From Sisyra terminalis (Eukaryota > Arthropoda > Insecta > Neuroptera > Sisyridae): 64,000 bases of DNA. The stretch lies in the NCBI GenBank assembly GCA_958496175.1, contig OY292280.1:1240001-1304000 (forward strand), written 5' to 3'. Below the pieces are notes generated by a model. That model was not told the DNA's origin. It saw only the letters and a program-made list of their open reading frames with translations, and did not search any database. Positions 24,951 through 37,344 of this stretch are shown piece after piece. How positions within the stretch are numbered: the stretch's first letter is position 1; every line of letters starts with the position of its first letter. The translations under genes were made by a program, and so were the position numbers.

Positions 24951-25420
24951 TTTTGTTAAAAATGCAAACGGTAATGATATGTATCAATTTTATTTGTATA
25001 TACGTTTTAAATTAGATTATTTGGCTCAAGTGTACTGTTTGTGTACTATTGTGGCTCGGAACTACAACAAAATGAAAAAAAAAACGATGCAAATTATATT
25101 AAAAAATCAAATATAATCACTTTTGTTTAAAATTTCAATTCTAACTGTTGTCATTTGATTCAACTGTCATTTCGATTTGATTCAATTATCAATTTTTATT
25201 TTTTGACTTAGTACATCAAATTTGTATTCTGCACTTAAAAAAAGTGATATAAAATTCCAAAAACCAATTTTAATTAAAAAATATATCATTAATATGAACT
25301 AGTTTAGAATATTTTACAATAAAAAAAAAAAATTGCCATAAATCGCCGCTATAATCTGATGAGCTTTTTTATCTTTGAAAAACAAAAACTAGTTATCTAA
25401 GATTGTATACCGGTTATTCT

Positions 25421-26160
25421 CCTTCTCGTAAAAATCTTTTGGTATAAGCTTGGATCAGGAATGTCGAAATTTGAGAACTGTTTCGAATGGTTTCGTAATT
25501 ATTCCTGTACGTATTGTTAACTCGAATGCAATTTCTACGTAAATTTTGACATATGTCAGAAATGAAGCAGCGATGGTTATTTTCAAATATGTATATTGTA
25601 ATATGTAAAATTAAATTTTCGGCTCAAGTCCATTTTAACACACCCACAATTTGGCAACGTTGCATTTTCAACTTTGTTTTTAATTTGATTCTAAAATGGT
25701 ATAATTCTCTCTTTTGTGGCTAAATTTTTATTATGGACCGATTTAATTGCGAATTAAATTAAAAACAGTCGAAAATGCAACGTTGCCAGATTGTGAGTGT
25801 GCTAAAATGGACTTGAACCAAATTTTCTAAATAAAGTTTACTTTTTTATGGGAAAAACACTTGTGAAAAACTGTGATGTATTATTATTAGTGAAAACTCC
25901 AAAACATTTGCGAAATGAAAAATATACTTAAGTAATATTTATTGTCGCATTATTGAACTGTTTAATTTTTTTGTTCTGTTTTATATATTTGAAAATAACC
26001 GTAGCTTCTTCATTTCGGACATATGTCAAAGTTTACGTACAAATTGCATTCGAGTGAACAATACGTACAGGAATAATTATGAAACCATTCGAAACAGTTC
26101 TCAAATTTCGACGTTCCTGATCCAAGCTTATACCAAAAGATTTTTACGAGAAAGAGAAAA
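25421..26160. repeat. Composite foldback H carrying a nested family A MITE
   Basis: Left arm (from about 25421) contains TATAAGCTTGGATCAGGAA, GAACTGTTTCGAATGG and GACATATGTCAGAAATGAAG. The right arm (about 25990-26160) repeats these in inverted order. Direct copies of a TTGTCATTTGATTCAACTGTC segment lie outside at about 25145 and 26259. Truncated copy at 47167-47560. Confidence 0.7.
25620..25820. mobile_element. Family A hairpin MITE nested in H
   Basis: Runs from CGGCTCAAGTCCATTTTAAC to GCTAAAATGGACTTGAACCA, with AATTTT on both sides, a matching 6-bp duplication. Halves are inverted repeats. Confidence 0.75.
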
Positions 26161-26699
26161 ACCGTGAAGTTGGAAGGATTAGTTTAGTTATAATAATGCA
26201 AATTTTGCCAAAAAACCAAATGTAATTTTCTTAGTTTAAAACTTCAACTAGCTTATTGTTGTCATTTGTTTCAACTGTCATCTCGATTTTATTCATTTGC
26301 CATTTGTGTTAGTACTGGTTGTGAATATTTCACGGGTCGCTATTTGTATTTTATAATTGCTAAGTACTCGAGTTATAAAACAAGGATTGAAAGTTATCCC
26401 CAGAAAAAAATTAAACTTCTACAAAGGAATATAACTTGGTTTTCCAATAATTTTAAACTATTTTTTTTATGATTTTTATGTTAAAAAAACAGTTTTTGGG
26501 GTTAATTTGTTGGGAGCAATTAGACTAATCAAATGGTAACAGTTAAGGGTTGGAGAAGGGTGGAAGAGTGGTTTGAAGGGAAATAATTGGAAAAATTGTT
26601 GGTTTGTCGCATTAATTTTTCCCATTTGACATTATTGCGGGTAGAAAAAAAAATGGGGGTAAATCCGATAAGCGGACCTGTTGAGTGGGAAAAAAGAAA

Positions 26700-26893
26700 A
26701 GTAGTCTGGCTGTTGGTTGTTGTAGGTTTAGATTGTCGCCGTGATTAGAACGGCACGAAAGAAAAGCGCACGAAAACGTGGAAAATCCGGACCTGCTTGA
26801 GGCGGAAAAGCGGCGCCTGCTGGAACAATCAGAAACAGTTCGATGCTGTTCCAGTTTGCGCCGGCTTTGTGCGGCACATATCGGAAAATGGGG
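26700..26893 (+). other. Candidate 5' leader exon of tipE
   Basis: A locally GC-richer stretch ending in GGGG followed by a strong donor, GTGAGT. A plausible acceptor (CGAACAG then GTAG) lies about 285 bases on, about 95 bases before the tipE start. The frame reads LLEAEKRRLLEQSE, with no recognised domain. It could equally be part of an unrelated transcript. Confidence 0.3.
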
Positions 26894-27271
26894 GGTGAGT
26901 TTTTCCGAGTGGCTCACGGAAAACACGTTCCATTCCACAGCCAATTGGTCAATACGTGGAAAGCGACGCGTGCGTTTCGGGCCACCATTGTTAACGTCGT
27001 CGATTTGACGCGACTGACACTTTGCCAATTGATCACTTGACTTCCATGAAAAATGTATGCTAGATAATGCTAGAAATGCTAGAGCAGCTTAACGTTTTGC
27101 ATGCGTTTTTTGTTTTTTGTGGGAAATATGAAAAGAACAAGATATATGGTTGTTTTGTTTTCTTGCCTCTCGAACAGGTAGTTTTCCCGAGGCGAAATTG
27201 TATGGATCGCACGATTCCGGTTGCCGGCCAGTCGCATTTCTGAGATTACCTGTGGGAATTGTGGTTGAAAG

Positions 27272-28369
27272 ATGCCCGATACCGAGCCAGCGGAACGAAC
27301 TCTCAAGCAAAAGTTGCTATTTTATATCACGGCCTTTTTCATCCTGCTTGGTACGTTCAGTCTCTTTGCTTTTCTCTTCTTGGTGCCATTCGTGATCGAC
27401 CCGGCATTCAACACGATATTCATGGAGTTCGACGAAATCGCGGCGCTCTGCGTCACCGTCGACACCGAAATGCGGCAGGGGGCCTCGAACTGTTCGTGGA
27501 CCTCCTGCCGCGAGGGGTGCACCAAGGAGATCTACGAGTGCACCCAAATCCGAGTCAATTACAAACTATTGCCGCGCGATTCCCAGCTCCAAGCAGAGAC
27601 AGGTGAAGACGGAAATACCAATCGGGACGAATCAGGTGACACGTGGAAATATAATCGCGATAATCGCGAGGTGCTCGCCATGGCTCGGATGGAACGCGCC
27701 ATTCGGGAGTACGACTACAACGAAGATGACAGCGTTCCATTTCCCAACGCCAACGGGGACCTGGTCATTTCGGACGACTCGTTCGGATCCAGTGATCTGA
27801 ACGAAGCGTATCCCACCGGACTCATGGGAAACGATTCCGAGTGGTACTTCACCGGAGCGCGACTATTCCCCAACGTCAAAGGATGTGGCTACCCTCCGAT
27901 GTTAAACTGCACGATCTTCCTACGTCAATACATGGAAATTGGTACGAACTTTTCCTGTTACTACAGCAAAGTGGATCCAGGTCTTGTGATCAGCGATTTG
28001 GATATGTGGCAAGTGTATATGAATCTAGTGTATGCCATGGCGATTCCAATCCCGTCGTTTATCTTATCAGTGATCTATTTAACTTTTGCTTACTTTAAAA
28101 TTTACAATGATGACGAGGAAGCGGCGCCGCTAGAACAAAACGCTGAGGACATGGATATGGAAGGGGCCGACACCGGGGTGTCGGCAATTCCTACCGACAC
28201 CCCAGTACCGCCAACGAGTGGAGCAATAACTCCTGAAAGTGAGGTGTTTCGGGAGGACCTTGCCAGTTTTGGACACCAACTCAAGGTGCAAATGGCTGAT
28301 GAAATGTCCCGAGAAAGCCTCGTCGACGCCGTCCCAACCATTCCAAACTCACTTTCGATACCTGGATGA
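27272..28369 (+). CDS. tipE: TipE, sodium-channel auxiliary subunit
   Basis: Intronless coding region of 365 residues. The product is a two-pass plasma-membrane protein that boosts and modulates the Para voltage-gated sodium channel in neurons. N-terminus ERTLKQKLLFYITAF, helix 1 at about 15-40 (GTFSLFAFLFLVPFVIDPAF), extracellular loop with NCSWTSCREGCTKEIY, a variable acidic insert, then ARLFPNVKGCGYPPMLNCT and FSCYYSKVDP, helix 2 at about 263-289, and a cytoplasmic tail ending in the conserved FGHQLKVQMADEMSRESL. These blocks are the hallmarks of TipE itself rather than of its Teh paralogues. The start is the first ATG of the frame, just before the conserved N-terminus. A poly(A) signal lies 446 bases past the stop. 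Confidence 0.95.
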   Translation: MPDTEPAERTLKQKLLFYITAFFILLGTFSLFAFLFLVPFVIDPAFNTIFMEFDEIAALCVTVDTEMRQGASNCSWTSCREGCTKEIYECTQIRVNYKLLPRDSQLQAETGEDGNTNRDESGDTWKYNRDNREVLAMARMERAIREYDYNEDDSVPFPNANGDLVISDDSFGSSDLNEAYPTGLMGNDSEWYFTGARLFPNVKGCGYPPMLNCTIFLRQYMEIGTNFSCYYSKVDPGLVISDLDMWQVYMNLVYAMAIPIPSFILSVIYLTFAYFKIYNDDEEAAPLEQNAEDMDMEGADTGVSAIPTDTPVPPTSGAITPESEVFREDLASFGHQLKVQMADEMSRESLVDAVPTIPNSLSIPG

Positions 28370-28615
28370 GAAGAAAGTTATCACTCGCACCTACGGCTGG
28401 CCGCCTACTGTGAGAGTGCTTCACATTCCCTGGAATGCTCGTGAGACATTGAATTTGGTTCGGGAACCTTAACAAGTGTCTATGGATAATGAGAGCTTGA
28501 TCGCTTTTAATCGCCTCTAAGTGCAGTTTCATCTTATTCAGTCCAATTCGTGTTGTGTTTTTTGAACTGCTTGTGATTCCATTGCTGTGAGCCAATCACA
28601 AATCATCAATGTGCT

Positions 28616-28690
28616 GTTACCAAGTTACCGAGTTACCGAGTTACCAAGTTACCCAGTTACTTAGTTTCGCAGTTGCGCAGTTACTCAATT
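28616..28690 (+). repeat. AGTTACC-type minisatellite
   Basis: About nine imperfect tandem units of 8-9 bases (GTTACCGA, GTTACCAA, GTTACCCA, drifting to GTTGCGCA), inside the likely tipE 3' untranslated region. Confidence 0.8.
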
Positions 28691-28814
28691 TCCAGGTTTC
28701 CAGGTTCGCAACCTTCATCGGACAATCAAACCATTCACCAGCTCGCCATGCGAGCTTAAATATATTTTTCACATTCCTCTTCATGTAGAATTTCGTAGTT
28801 CGTCAAACAAATCA

Positions 28815-28820
28815 AATAAA
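28815..28820 (+). promoter_or_regulatory. Candidate poly(A) signal of tipE
   Basis: AATAAA, the first well-placed signal downstream of the tipE stop. Confidence 0.5.
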
Positions 28821-28926
28821 GGAAAAGCATTAACAATTAGTATAACAATATAGGAAATATATGCATTGCCAGCATAAGCGTTGTGATAAAAAAAAATCTA
28901 AACAAATTCTATTTAATATTAAATTG

Positions 28927-28984
28927 TCGACTGGCGACTACTCGGCGACTGTTTGTCGACTGGCGACAGTCGACAATCAGTCGC
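28927..28984. repeat. GTCGACTGGCGAC repeat patch
   Basis: Three or four direct and inverted copies of a GTCGACTGGCGAC-like word in under 60 bases; can fold on itself. Confidence 0.65.
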
Positions 28985-29239
28985 CACGTACGATTCTCTT
29001 TAATTTTTAACCGAATGACTGATGCGCTTTTCACATTTTCTTGAAAAATATTAAGAAAATTATTTAATTTTTTGTCTAACGCCGCGTGTTAATGAATCGT
29101 TGATTATGAAAATCCTTTAATATCTCACCCAAATTCAATTACAATTTCATCTCACAGACGAAAAACGATCATTTTTCTGTCTATGTTTGCGCAATTTAAA
29201 CTTAGATCTAAGCTTTTGATTTTCAATTCAATCGGAATA

Positions 29240-29455
29240 AGTAACCAAGACCGAAGACGAAAGACAGAAGACCGAAAATGGTCTTTAACATAGCGATTGC
29301 GTTGCACAAAAGACCAAAGACTGAAGTTCCTGATAGATTCCTTTTGTCATTTGTGACAAGACAACAAGGAGACCTAGTAGTGTCTTGGTCTTGGTGTCTT
29401 GGTTTTGGTGTCTTGGACTTGGTGTCTTGGTCTTCTGTCTTAGTCGCCGCTACTT
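29240..29455. repeat. GTCTTGG minisatellite with inverted partner
   Basis: 29377-29450 is a tandem array of TTGGTGTCTTGG-like units. 29246-29290 holds the complementary words (ACCAAGACCGAAGAC, AGACAGAAGACC), so the two parts form an imperfect inverted repeat. The intervening open frame is a by-product. Confidence 0.65.
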
Positions 29456-30740
29456 TAGAACCTTGTTCAACAATTTGGTGAATAAGGGTGCATCCTATTA
29501 ATATGTATGATGTTTAAAGGGGGGAAGGAGTAAGCAAATATCACGTATTTGTTTTTTTAAATTGTTACTTTAAAAAATTCTTATGTAATCGAAACACAAA
29601 TTAACTCATTCACATTGCAAGTAGGCTTTTAAAAAAAAATCACGTGATTTTAGGGGAGGGGGCCGAGTAAAAGATCACGAAATTTTACCAAGGGGAGAGG
29701 GTGGGTCGAAAAAAAAACTAAAATTGTCTCACGTAATTAATGGATACCCCTTAATCAGCGTAAAATATTGTATCCTTTTCTGTTAATTAAATATCACCAT
29801 GTTGAGTAAATTACCCTATGTGGGTTCTATTTAAACGAAAGTATAACGGTTAAATCGAATCACGCATGCGCAGAAAGGGTAAAAATATCAACTGCATTTG
29901 TTTCCCGAAATCAAGTTATTAAAGCTTGTTACAACCATTGTTCAATTGTTTAACAATTGAAATGTTTTCTGTTTCTTTGGGAATTCACTTGTTTTCATAA
30001 TCAGCGACTCATTAAAAACAAAAGGGGACGTTTTTCTGCTCAACAAAACAATTGAAAACAAACAAATTATAAAACAAACATTATATTGACGAATTATTGT
30101 AATTATTTTAAAAAATGCCTTATAAAAACCATAAAATTCATCGACATGATGAACAAAATATATATATTATTATATAAAAAGAAAATTGTTAAAATATTTA
30201 AAAGCAAAAAGAAAATATTATGTATAAAAAAAATATTCTATTTCAAAGCCCCCTAACTAGACAAACCATAGTATCCATTTTTTAATGCTGTTTTATTTAC
30301 AAAAAAAAAAATGAAAAAATGTTACCAAAAAAAATAAAAATAAATAAAACAACTAACAAAAATTAATGTTACTTCTACTATAAACTATTACAAATAATAT
30401 TTCTATTTAAATTCTGTTAAAGTATCAACTTTTTTACTTTAAAGTATCTACTTACTAATTTCGGCTTATTATCACCCTTAATAGTATAAGACCCTTTAAA
30501 TCGTATTTGCTTTAATTTTGTATTTCCTCACAATTACGTTCTAGAAAATTACTCTGGAAACCCTATCACAAAGCTTTATATCAATGATTCCCAACGGAAT
30601 CCTGACGAAGCCGAACCGTGACGAAACCATCCCATTTTTCCCCGTGGATGCTCGAATTTTCTTTCGGGGTGAGGGGATTTTTTTTCTCTTAACATTGAAT
30701 TTCCAGGGTTGTTAGCAAAACTGTATCATGTAAAATCAAT
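29456..30740. other. AT-rich intergenic DNA
   Basis: No gene or recognised repeat; includes simple A/T-rich tracts near 30.1-30.4 kb. Confidence 0.5.
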
Positions 30741-30930
30741 AGGGTCCGACCGAAACTAGTTTTTTCGACCGAAACCGGGGACCCGAACCTAACCACTTTT
30801 TCTGTATCGAAAGTGGTAGTACCGGACCTCTCACTATGAGCGCTGCCGTCGTTTTATCTTCCGTTGGTAGGAAGGTGGATGGCTTCGAGGCCTCGGTTTT
30901 GACCGAAAAAATTAATTTCAGTCGGACCCT
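30741..30930. mobile_element. Small MITE with AGGGTCCGAC termini
   Basis: Terminal inverted repeats AGGGTCCGACCGAAACTAG and AGGGTCCGACTGAAATTAA (other strand) continue into TTTTTTCG..CCGAAACCGGG-like sub-ends. Flanked by AAAATCAAT on the left and AAAAATCAAT on the right, which suggests an 8- to 9-bp target duplication and a hAT-type origin. Confidence 0.65.
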
Positions 30931-30954
30931 AAAAATCAATTTAGATTTTTTGGC

Positions 30955-31325
30955 TGCTTTTGAACAGTTATACTGTTTATACCAACAATATGTAAAATAT
31001 ATTTTAGCCTTATTAATGTAACATAATTTACAAAAGTAATCTGTAAACATGAATTTGAACAAAAACTCAAACAAAATGTATTTTTGTCGTATTACCTCCG
31101 ATATGTATTTCGATTGCCAAGCTATCATCCTCAGTGGTCTTCAAGTAGGATCATCACATACCAGTTACCAGTTAATCACTGAAGATTGCCTGGTTATCGA
31201 AATATATATTTGGACAATTGTCATGAATACATTATATTTGAGTTTTTGTTCAAATTTGTGCGTATAGTTTACTTTTATTAATCTCTTATATAAATTATTT
31301 TTTCATTGATTTGGGAACCCAGAAT
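30955..31325. repeat. Family B copy, left arm plus middle module
   Basis: Contains GAACAGTTATACTG, the reversed hairpin motif (TATTTCGATTGCCAAGC, ATCCTCAGTGGTC) and the middle module (ATCACATACCAGTTACCAG, CTGAAGATTGCCTGG, TTAATCTCTTATATAAAT). The right arm is missing. Confidence 0.7.
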
Positions 31326-33214
31326 TCATGTTAAGGGAAAGTGACCCATTTTCTTGTACCTATCTGCGCTTATGTTTTAACTGTTAAAAAAAGTAATGTA
31401 ATATTGAAAAACCAAATTGTGCGCCACTGTTTAATGAAATCAAGCTCATTGATCAATTTCTCAAAAATGTCCATTCAATCATTTTTATTATTAAATTATA
31501 TAATAAATTAACAAAGAGGGGTAAAGAAGAATTGAGTGCCAATTTGAAAAAAAATCAGTAGCGCTTCATATTGTTATTGATCTACAGTTTAGAAGAATAT
31601 TGATTTGTGATAAATAACAGTATGAGGCGCAATGAAGTATGGTGAAATCATAAGATAGATGAATTTTAAGCTTCAAAATTGATGTTTAATAATTTTCGGG
31701 AATTGACCTGAAAAAGTTGATATTTTACAGAATACCCAAGAAAAAGTATAAGAATTAGTAATAAAAAATATTCGATTGTAAATATACAGTACACTTAGCA
31801 CAAAAGTATGATATATGAAAAAAATCGCTTTCATTTGCAATTGAACGAATTTCTGATGGTTATTTTGTGTTTTATCTAGTTTTTTCGTTGATTAACTGAC
31901 ACACTTACTTAAAGTTGTCTAAAATCGAAAATTTTCATATCATCATTATTGGAGAATGAAAGCAAGGGATTTATTTAATGAACCCCTTTCTTTCGTCCAC
32001 CAACCCATGGCTAGAATTTTAGTAATTTCGAAAATAAAATTTGAAATTATCCTTTTAAATGCTGATGGGTCACTTAAAAGTATTGAATTAGTGTTTCACC
32101 ATTTTTTTATCATAAGCAATAGTATTTTAGAGGAATAATAGTGAGAAATTTTGGATTTTTTATTGATCAATGTTGTCCCGTTACCGTTATGCCTTATTAG
32201 CCACAAAAAGATATTCTAAAAATCATATTTAAGGCTTACGTGTATCATTTATCCAAGTGTTATATTGATGACAAGCTTGTGCACCCCTCGGGTGTATGAA
32301 AGGGGTACAAAATTTCTATTGTTACAAACTATATACTAAGCTAATACAAGTTGGTACAGCCATGGCGGGAAGGAAAATTTGTTCAAAAATCGCTTAATTT
32401 GGATTTTATTTGTCGCTCATTTTCTTCCAAGTAAAATTGGTAGTAATGTCAAAATTCTAGAATTTTTTGCTCATTTTCTTTTAAAGAAAAACAGGCCAAA
32501 TTGTTACCCATTTGAATGAAAATTTGGTTAGACAGTCTACCAGCAAAGCATTGTTGTATTGCGGGTTGCCTACCAACAGCAAAACTAAACAACCAATCGT
32601 TTATCGCAATGTTGACCACTCATTTATATATTCTCATTAGGAGTTACAAATAACCGAACTTGCACTGACGAATAATTATAAATAATCCATCAATATATAT
32701 TAATTTTATTAGGAGCTTATTATACGGAAGTTTTTAAGGACCGAAAAGTTAAAATATATTTCAAAAGTGCTCGTTAAATACTCAAATCGCATTTAAATGG
32801 CCGAATTGTTTAACAATAATACAATATCTTAAAATTTAAGTTTTTAATGAATCATTGATTGTAAATGAGAATATAAAAGTGTGATCAAAATTTCGGTAAA
32901 TAAATCTTCGCGTATTATGATCAATATGATCAATTATGATCAATTTGATTACTTTTGTAGGCAAAACGCAATACAGCAATGTTATGCTAATAGACAGCAA
33001 ATGAGCAGTGCCAGCTTGTTATAGCTTATATACTATAAAATTTATTTAATTATTTACTTCTATAGAAATATATAACTCCTATAACTCCTAAATATATCAA
33101 CTCCTATAGGAGTTGATAGCAAATAGCACCACATAAGAAATTTAAATTACTCCCTATTCATTTTTTAAACAATTTTTCGTTTAGTTCTCAGACTGGAAAT
33201 TTTTTAGTATAGAA
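31326..33214. other. AT-rich intergenic DNA
   Basis: No gene seen. A small palindrome, AACTCCTATAGGAGTT, lies near 33100. Confidence 0.5.
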
Positions 33215-33375
33215 AAGTAAACTATCGACAAACACTTGAACAAAACTTCAAACAACATGTAGTGCCCCATATATGTATTTCGATTGCCAAGCAATCATCC
33301 TCAGTGGTCATCAAGTAGTATTGAATCGCTCCGTAACTGCTATGTGATAAGTCACAAAGTAATCACAGATCGATC
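33215..33375 (-). repeat. Family B fragment (left arm core)
   Basis: Carries the reversed hairpin motif TATTTCGATTGCCAAGCAAT followed by CATCCTCAGTGGTCATCAAG and the CGCTCCGTAACTGCTATGTG segment. Confidence 0.7.
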
Positions 33376-36300
33376 ACAATTTATAAGTCAGGTAATTCAT
33401 GGAGGGGGATGGGGGGTGCATTACTTGTATTAATTATAAATCTACTTTTGATGTATAAGAATCAATTATTCATAACTATTAGTTGATTTTTGATTTTTAA
33501 ATATTTTTTTTCATATATCTTACTGTTAATAAGCTGAAAATGTTCAAATTATAAAAAAAAAAAAATGATTGGAAACAAAGATTTGAATTGTATTCTATAG
33601 TGAGAATATAAAATATGATAGAAAACTGTAAATCTGGTTTCGAATTATTTTTTGAAGGTTAACTTTCGGCGTTATCGTCCATTGTTTTAAACGAAAATGT
33701 CAAATTACTAGAGTGTTGATTAGTAAATTTAATGATTTGATCATTTTCGAGTCAAAACAAATCTCACCTAATGAAAATGAATAAAGTTAAGTACAAAATG
33801 GAAGACGAGTGGAAATGTTTCTTTTCCAAACAGTTGATTGTTTTTAGTTTGTAAATGTAATTCTTGTGTGATATTAAAAGTGGATGATGGGAGTTAAATG
33901 AATGGTTTTGGGACAATTGAATGTTTTTGTGCGTATGTGACATGCGCAAACAAATGGCGGATTTCAAAATAAACAAACAGCATTTAATTGCACCGAACCA
34001 TTGTTGGTAGTAATCATGCTTAGTAAGCGTGGTTATTGAATGTGATTACTTAGACTAAAGAAACAGTTGAAGTACGAAATTTTCATGAAAATTTCAAACT
34101 TGAACTGATGAAACTCATTTTCGTTTTTATCTCTCTTCACTTTGCCTAATGGGCTGTGTGGCATTTGATGCCTAATATACTCAACAACATTATACCTATA
34201 ACAAAAAAAAAAAAAAACAAAAACCAAAAAAAAAACAAATGAAAGCAATTAGAAAATAGTTACCAAATTGCATTTTTTTAATAAAAATGTATAAACATGC
34301 TGTTTCAATTTGATAGCTTCAAAGAATTTACGATATCTATAAAACTAATTAAGAAACATTTTGTAAATATTCTTCAAATTCTAACCTCAAAAATTTAATT
34401 TATTAGCTTAAATATTTCAAATAATGGACTGTGAATTTACATATTTTTAATACTGCAATAATTGACATTTTGTGTGGTTCGAACAAGTTTTTGGCAGTTT
34501 CAATTTTCCGACATAGTTTTAAAATGGCGGCATATATAAAATGGTTGACAATTTTATTTTCTATTTCTCTCTCTCTCTTTCTCTCTAAATATATAGTGAA
34601 TTTTGACTGAAAATTACAGAAGAAAATATTAAAGAAAAATACTTCTTAGAGTATTTGGTAGATAGTATGTTAATCAAATAAAATAGTACCTACACAAAAT
34701 CAGTGGACATGAAAATTTTCTCAATAAATACGAGTATTTACGAAATATTACGAATCTTACGAAAACTCTTAGAATAGATTTTTAATAATTGAAATAAATA
34801 TGTACATTATAATAAGCTCATTTTCCATTTTCTTTTATTTTTCCAATTTTATTCAATTGTTTTTCAATTTGCCTATGTAATTGTATCGAAGCTGGAATGA
34901 GACCAAGCAAAATTTGTTAAATTTTTGTAACATTCGTTACAGAAAGGGGCCATTTTATATAGTATAATATATAAAATAAACGAGAAACACAAAATAAGCG
35001 GGAAACTAGATTGTCAATTGTTTAATTTTCTTGTTCGGACAATTTCGGCTGATTTCGGCTTACGATGCGCATGAGCAAATGCATGTGTGTGATCCTAATC
35101 TGCTAGCCAATAAAATTTATATTTAAACATAAGAAAATGTCTGAAAAATGCACTAATAATGCAAAAAAATATCTGTAAACAACTTCGCCTCAAATTTGCA
35201 TTCTAATTTCTTAAAATAAAACGTGAACGAAGCTTAGTTAATCGTGCAAATATTTTAGTGAGGGAAAAGGGCTTTAATTAAATTTAAATAAATATATATA
35301 TATATAGTTATAACTAGCCAAGAAATATTTATTTTTTATTTCAAAATATTAATTAAAATTGGACGCTTTGTTTCGAAAACAAAATGGCCGCTTTTCCAAT
35401 TGTAACATTGAGTGATAAAATCGGCCATTTTGAGTAACGGTTTGGATTTTCCGCACGATAGTCTTGCTTTTATCTTATTTAAAATATTATCAAGACTGAC
35501 GTTAAAATATTAACATATTACTAAGCCTCAATCAGTGCTGCCACCTTTGAAAAGTAATTTTTCAAGGAAATTATGTACAAAAAACAAGAAACATTGCGTT
35601 AAATTGTGCGGAAATTCCTTAAACCGATTTTGATATTTTTGTAAAAATGAAATTGTTTTCTTTTGATTTTCTCCCTCTACAATTTAGCAATAAAACTATT
35701 TATATAAACAAGTTTCATACACTCGTCGATAGTCGATCCACGTCGATATCACACGAAGTGGCTCGAACTTACCCGAGTCTAGAGAATGGAATCGCTCGTG
35801 AAAATTTGCTAAAAATTAAACAGCAATATCCTTAAACGTAACAAAAATTATAGTTAGTAGCCAAACTTTACACATAAATTCTCTTTTGGAAAAAAAATAT
35901 GATTTTTTTTGTGCCTTTTGTGCAATAATTTTATTTCTAACGCAATAATTAAAAATTAAAGCAATAAAAAATATTTTCATCTGTTAAGTAACAAATAATT
36001 GCCATCTGATATTTGCACAAATCTTTTAGACTATTCTGCTTAAAAAATAAATAAATTAGTACCTACAGTCTTTTCTGAAGCCCTACAATATACATTTAAT
36101 ATATACAGTTTCTTTTATATATATCTAAATATTTATTAATTTATGCAAATAAATTTATGTTAACAAACATTTTAGTATTTACTTTGGAATATACCAAATC
36201 GTTAGTTTATTTAAGCATAAATAAAACGTTCAAATATTTGAATGTTTCATTTATACAGTTGTGCGCATGACGCGCAAGCGCCTTGACATAGAGCAATTTT

Positions 36301-37340
36301 TTGACGAAAATTATATCTTAAATTTGTAATCTACGTTCAATTAAATGGCTCGCACAAAATTTTGGCATTTTTTTAATAATACATAAACGTAACAATGTGT
36401 TCAACCCTTTTTGAATAATTTTTTTATCGAAAAATCCCTTTAAATTATTTTTATTGTTGTTAAATTTTCACGAGAATGTCACAAATTTAAGTCCATTCAA
36501 ATATATTCATTCTAAAATAAATAAAAACGAGTATTTAAAATATTTCAATAAACATATATTTATATGAAAAGATATATAACGTCGAATTATATATCTACAT
36601 ATTATAAACAAAATTGAATGAACTAAATGAAAGATGAAAAAAAAATCAAATACTGAGATTTAATAAAGTTTATTAAAGAGAAATAAATAAATAAGAAAAT
36701 ATTAAATATGATAATAATACTAATATTCTTGATTATTTTTATATTTGTTATGGGAACAGTGCTATTACAAATTATTGAAAAAAAAATTCCATTCTTTAAA
36801 CGCTTGCCTAAATTTGTTATCGTTTCACCGCAAGCGATTCATATCGTGTCTAATGAATTAAATTCTGTAATTTAAATAAAAAGCATTTAAAAAAAATCAA
36901 ACAAAAATGTAAAAATTAAAATCAAAAAAAAAATCATTGATTATGTATATTTAAAAAAAGATTATGCAAAATATATTTCATGATTTTCATACACAGAATT
37001 AATTTGATACTTTGTCTCTATCTCCATTTTGTTTTCCTTTCTCCTATTTAACTACCTACTCCAACATTTATTTTGATATATTTTTGCTAGTTTCCTTTAG
37101 CCAGGAAAATATTTAAAATAATCGTCCATTTCTGTTGTTCTCCCTTACCGACTAACAAAAAACCTGTGCTAGCGATCAATTTGTTCGACTTGATTACGTT
37201 TTTTTAGTACTATGTAAATTGCGTCCAAAAAATGGCCAGTTTTTACCTACTTGAAACAATTTCTCGCTAACATTTTGCGAGCAACTTCATACTGTAGTAA
37301 CGGTGGCACATTGTATTAAAAATCCCGTCAGATTAATCAA
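33376..37340. other. Long AT-rich intergenic stretch
   Basis: About 4 kb of low-complexity sequence with TATA and poly-A runs (for example 34201-34216, 35294-35304). No gene, RNA or clear transposon was recognised. Open frames here are short and have no known domain. Confidence 0.5.
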
Positions 37341-37344
37341 AATA

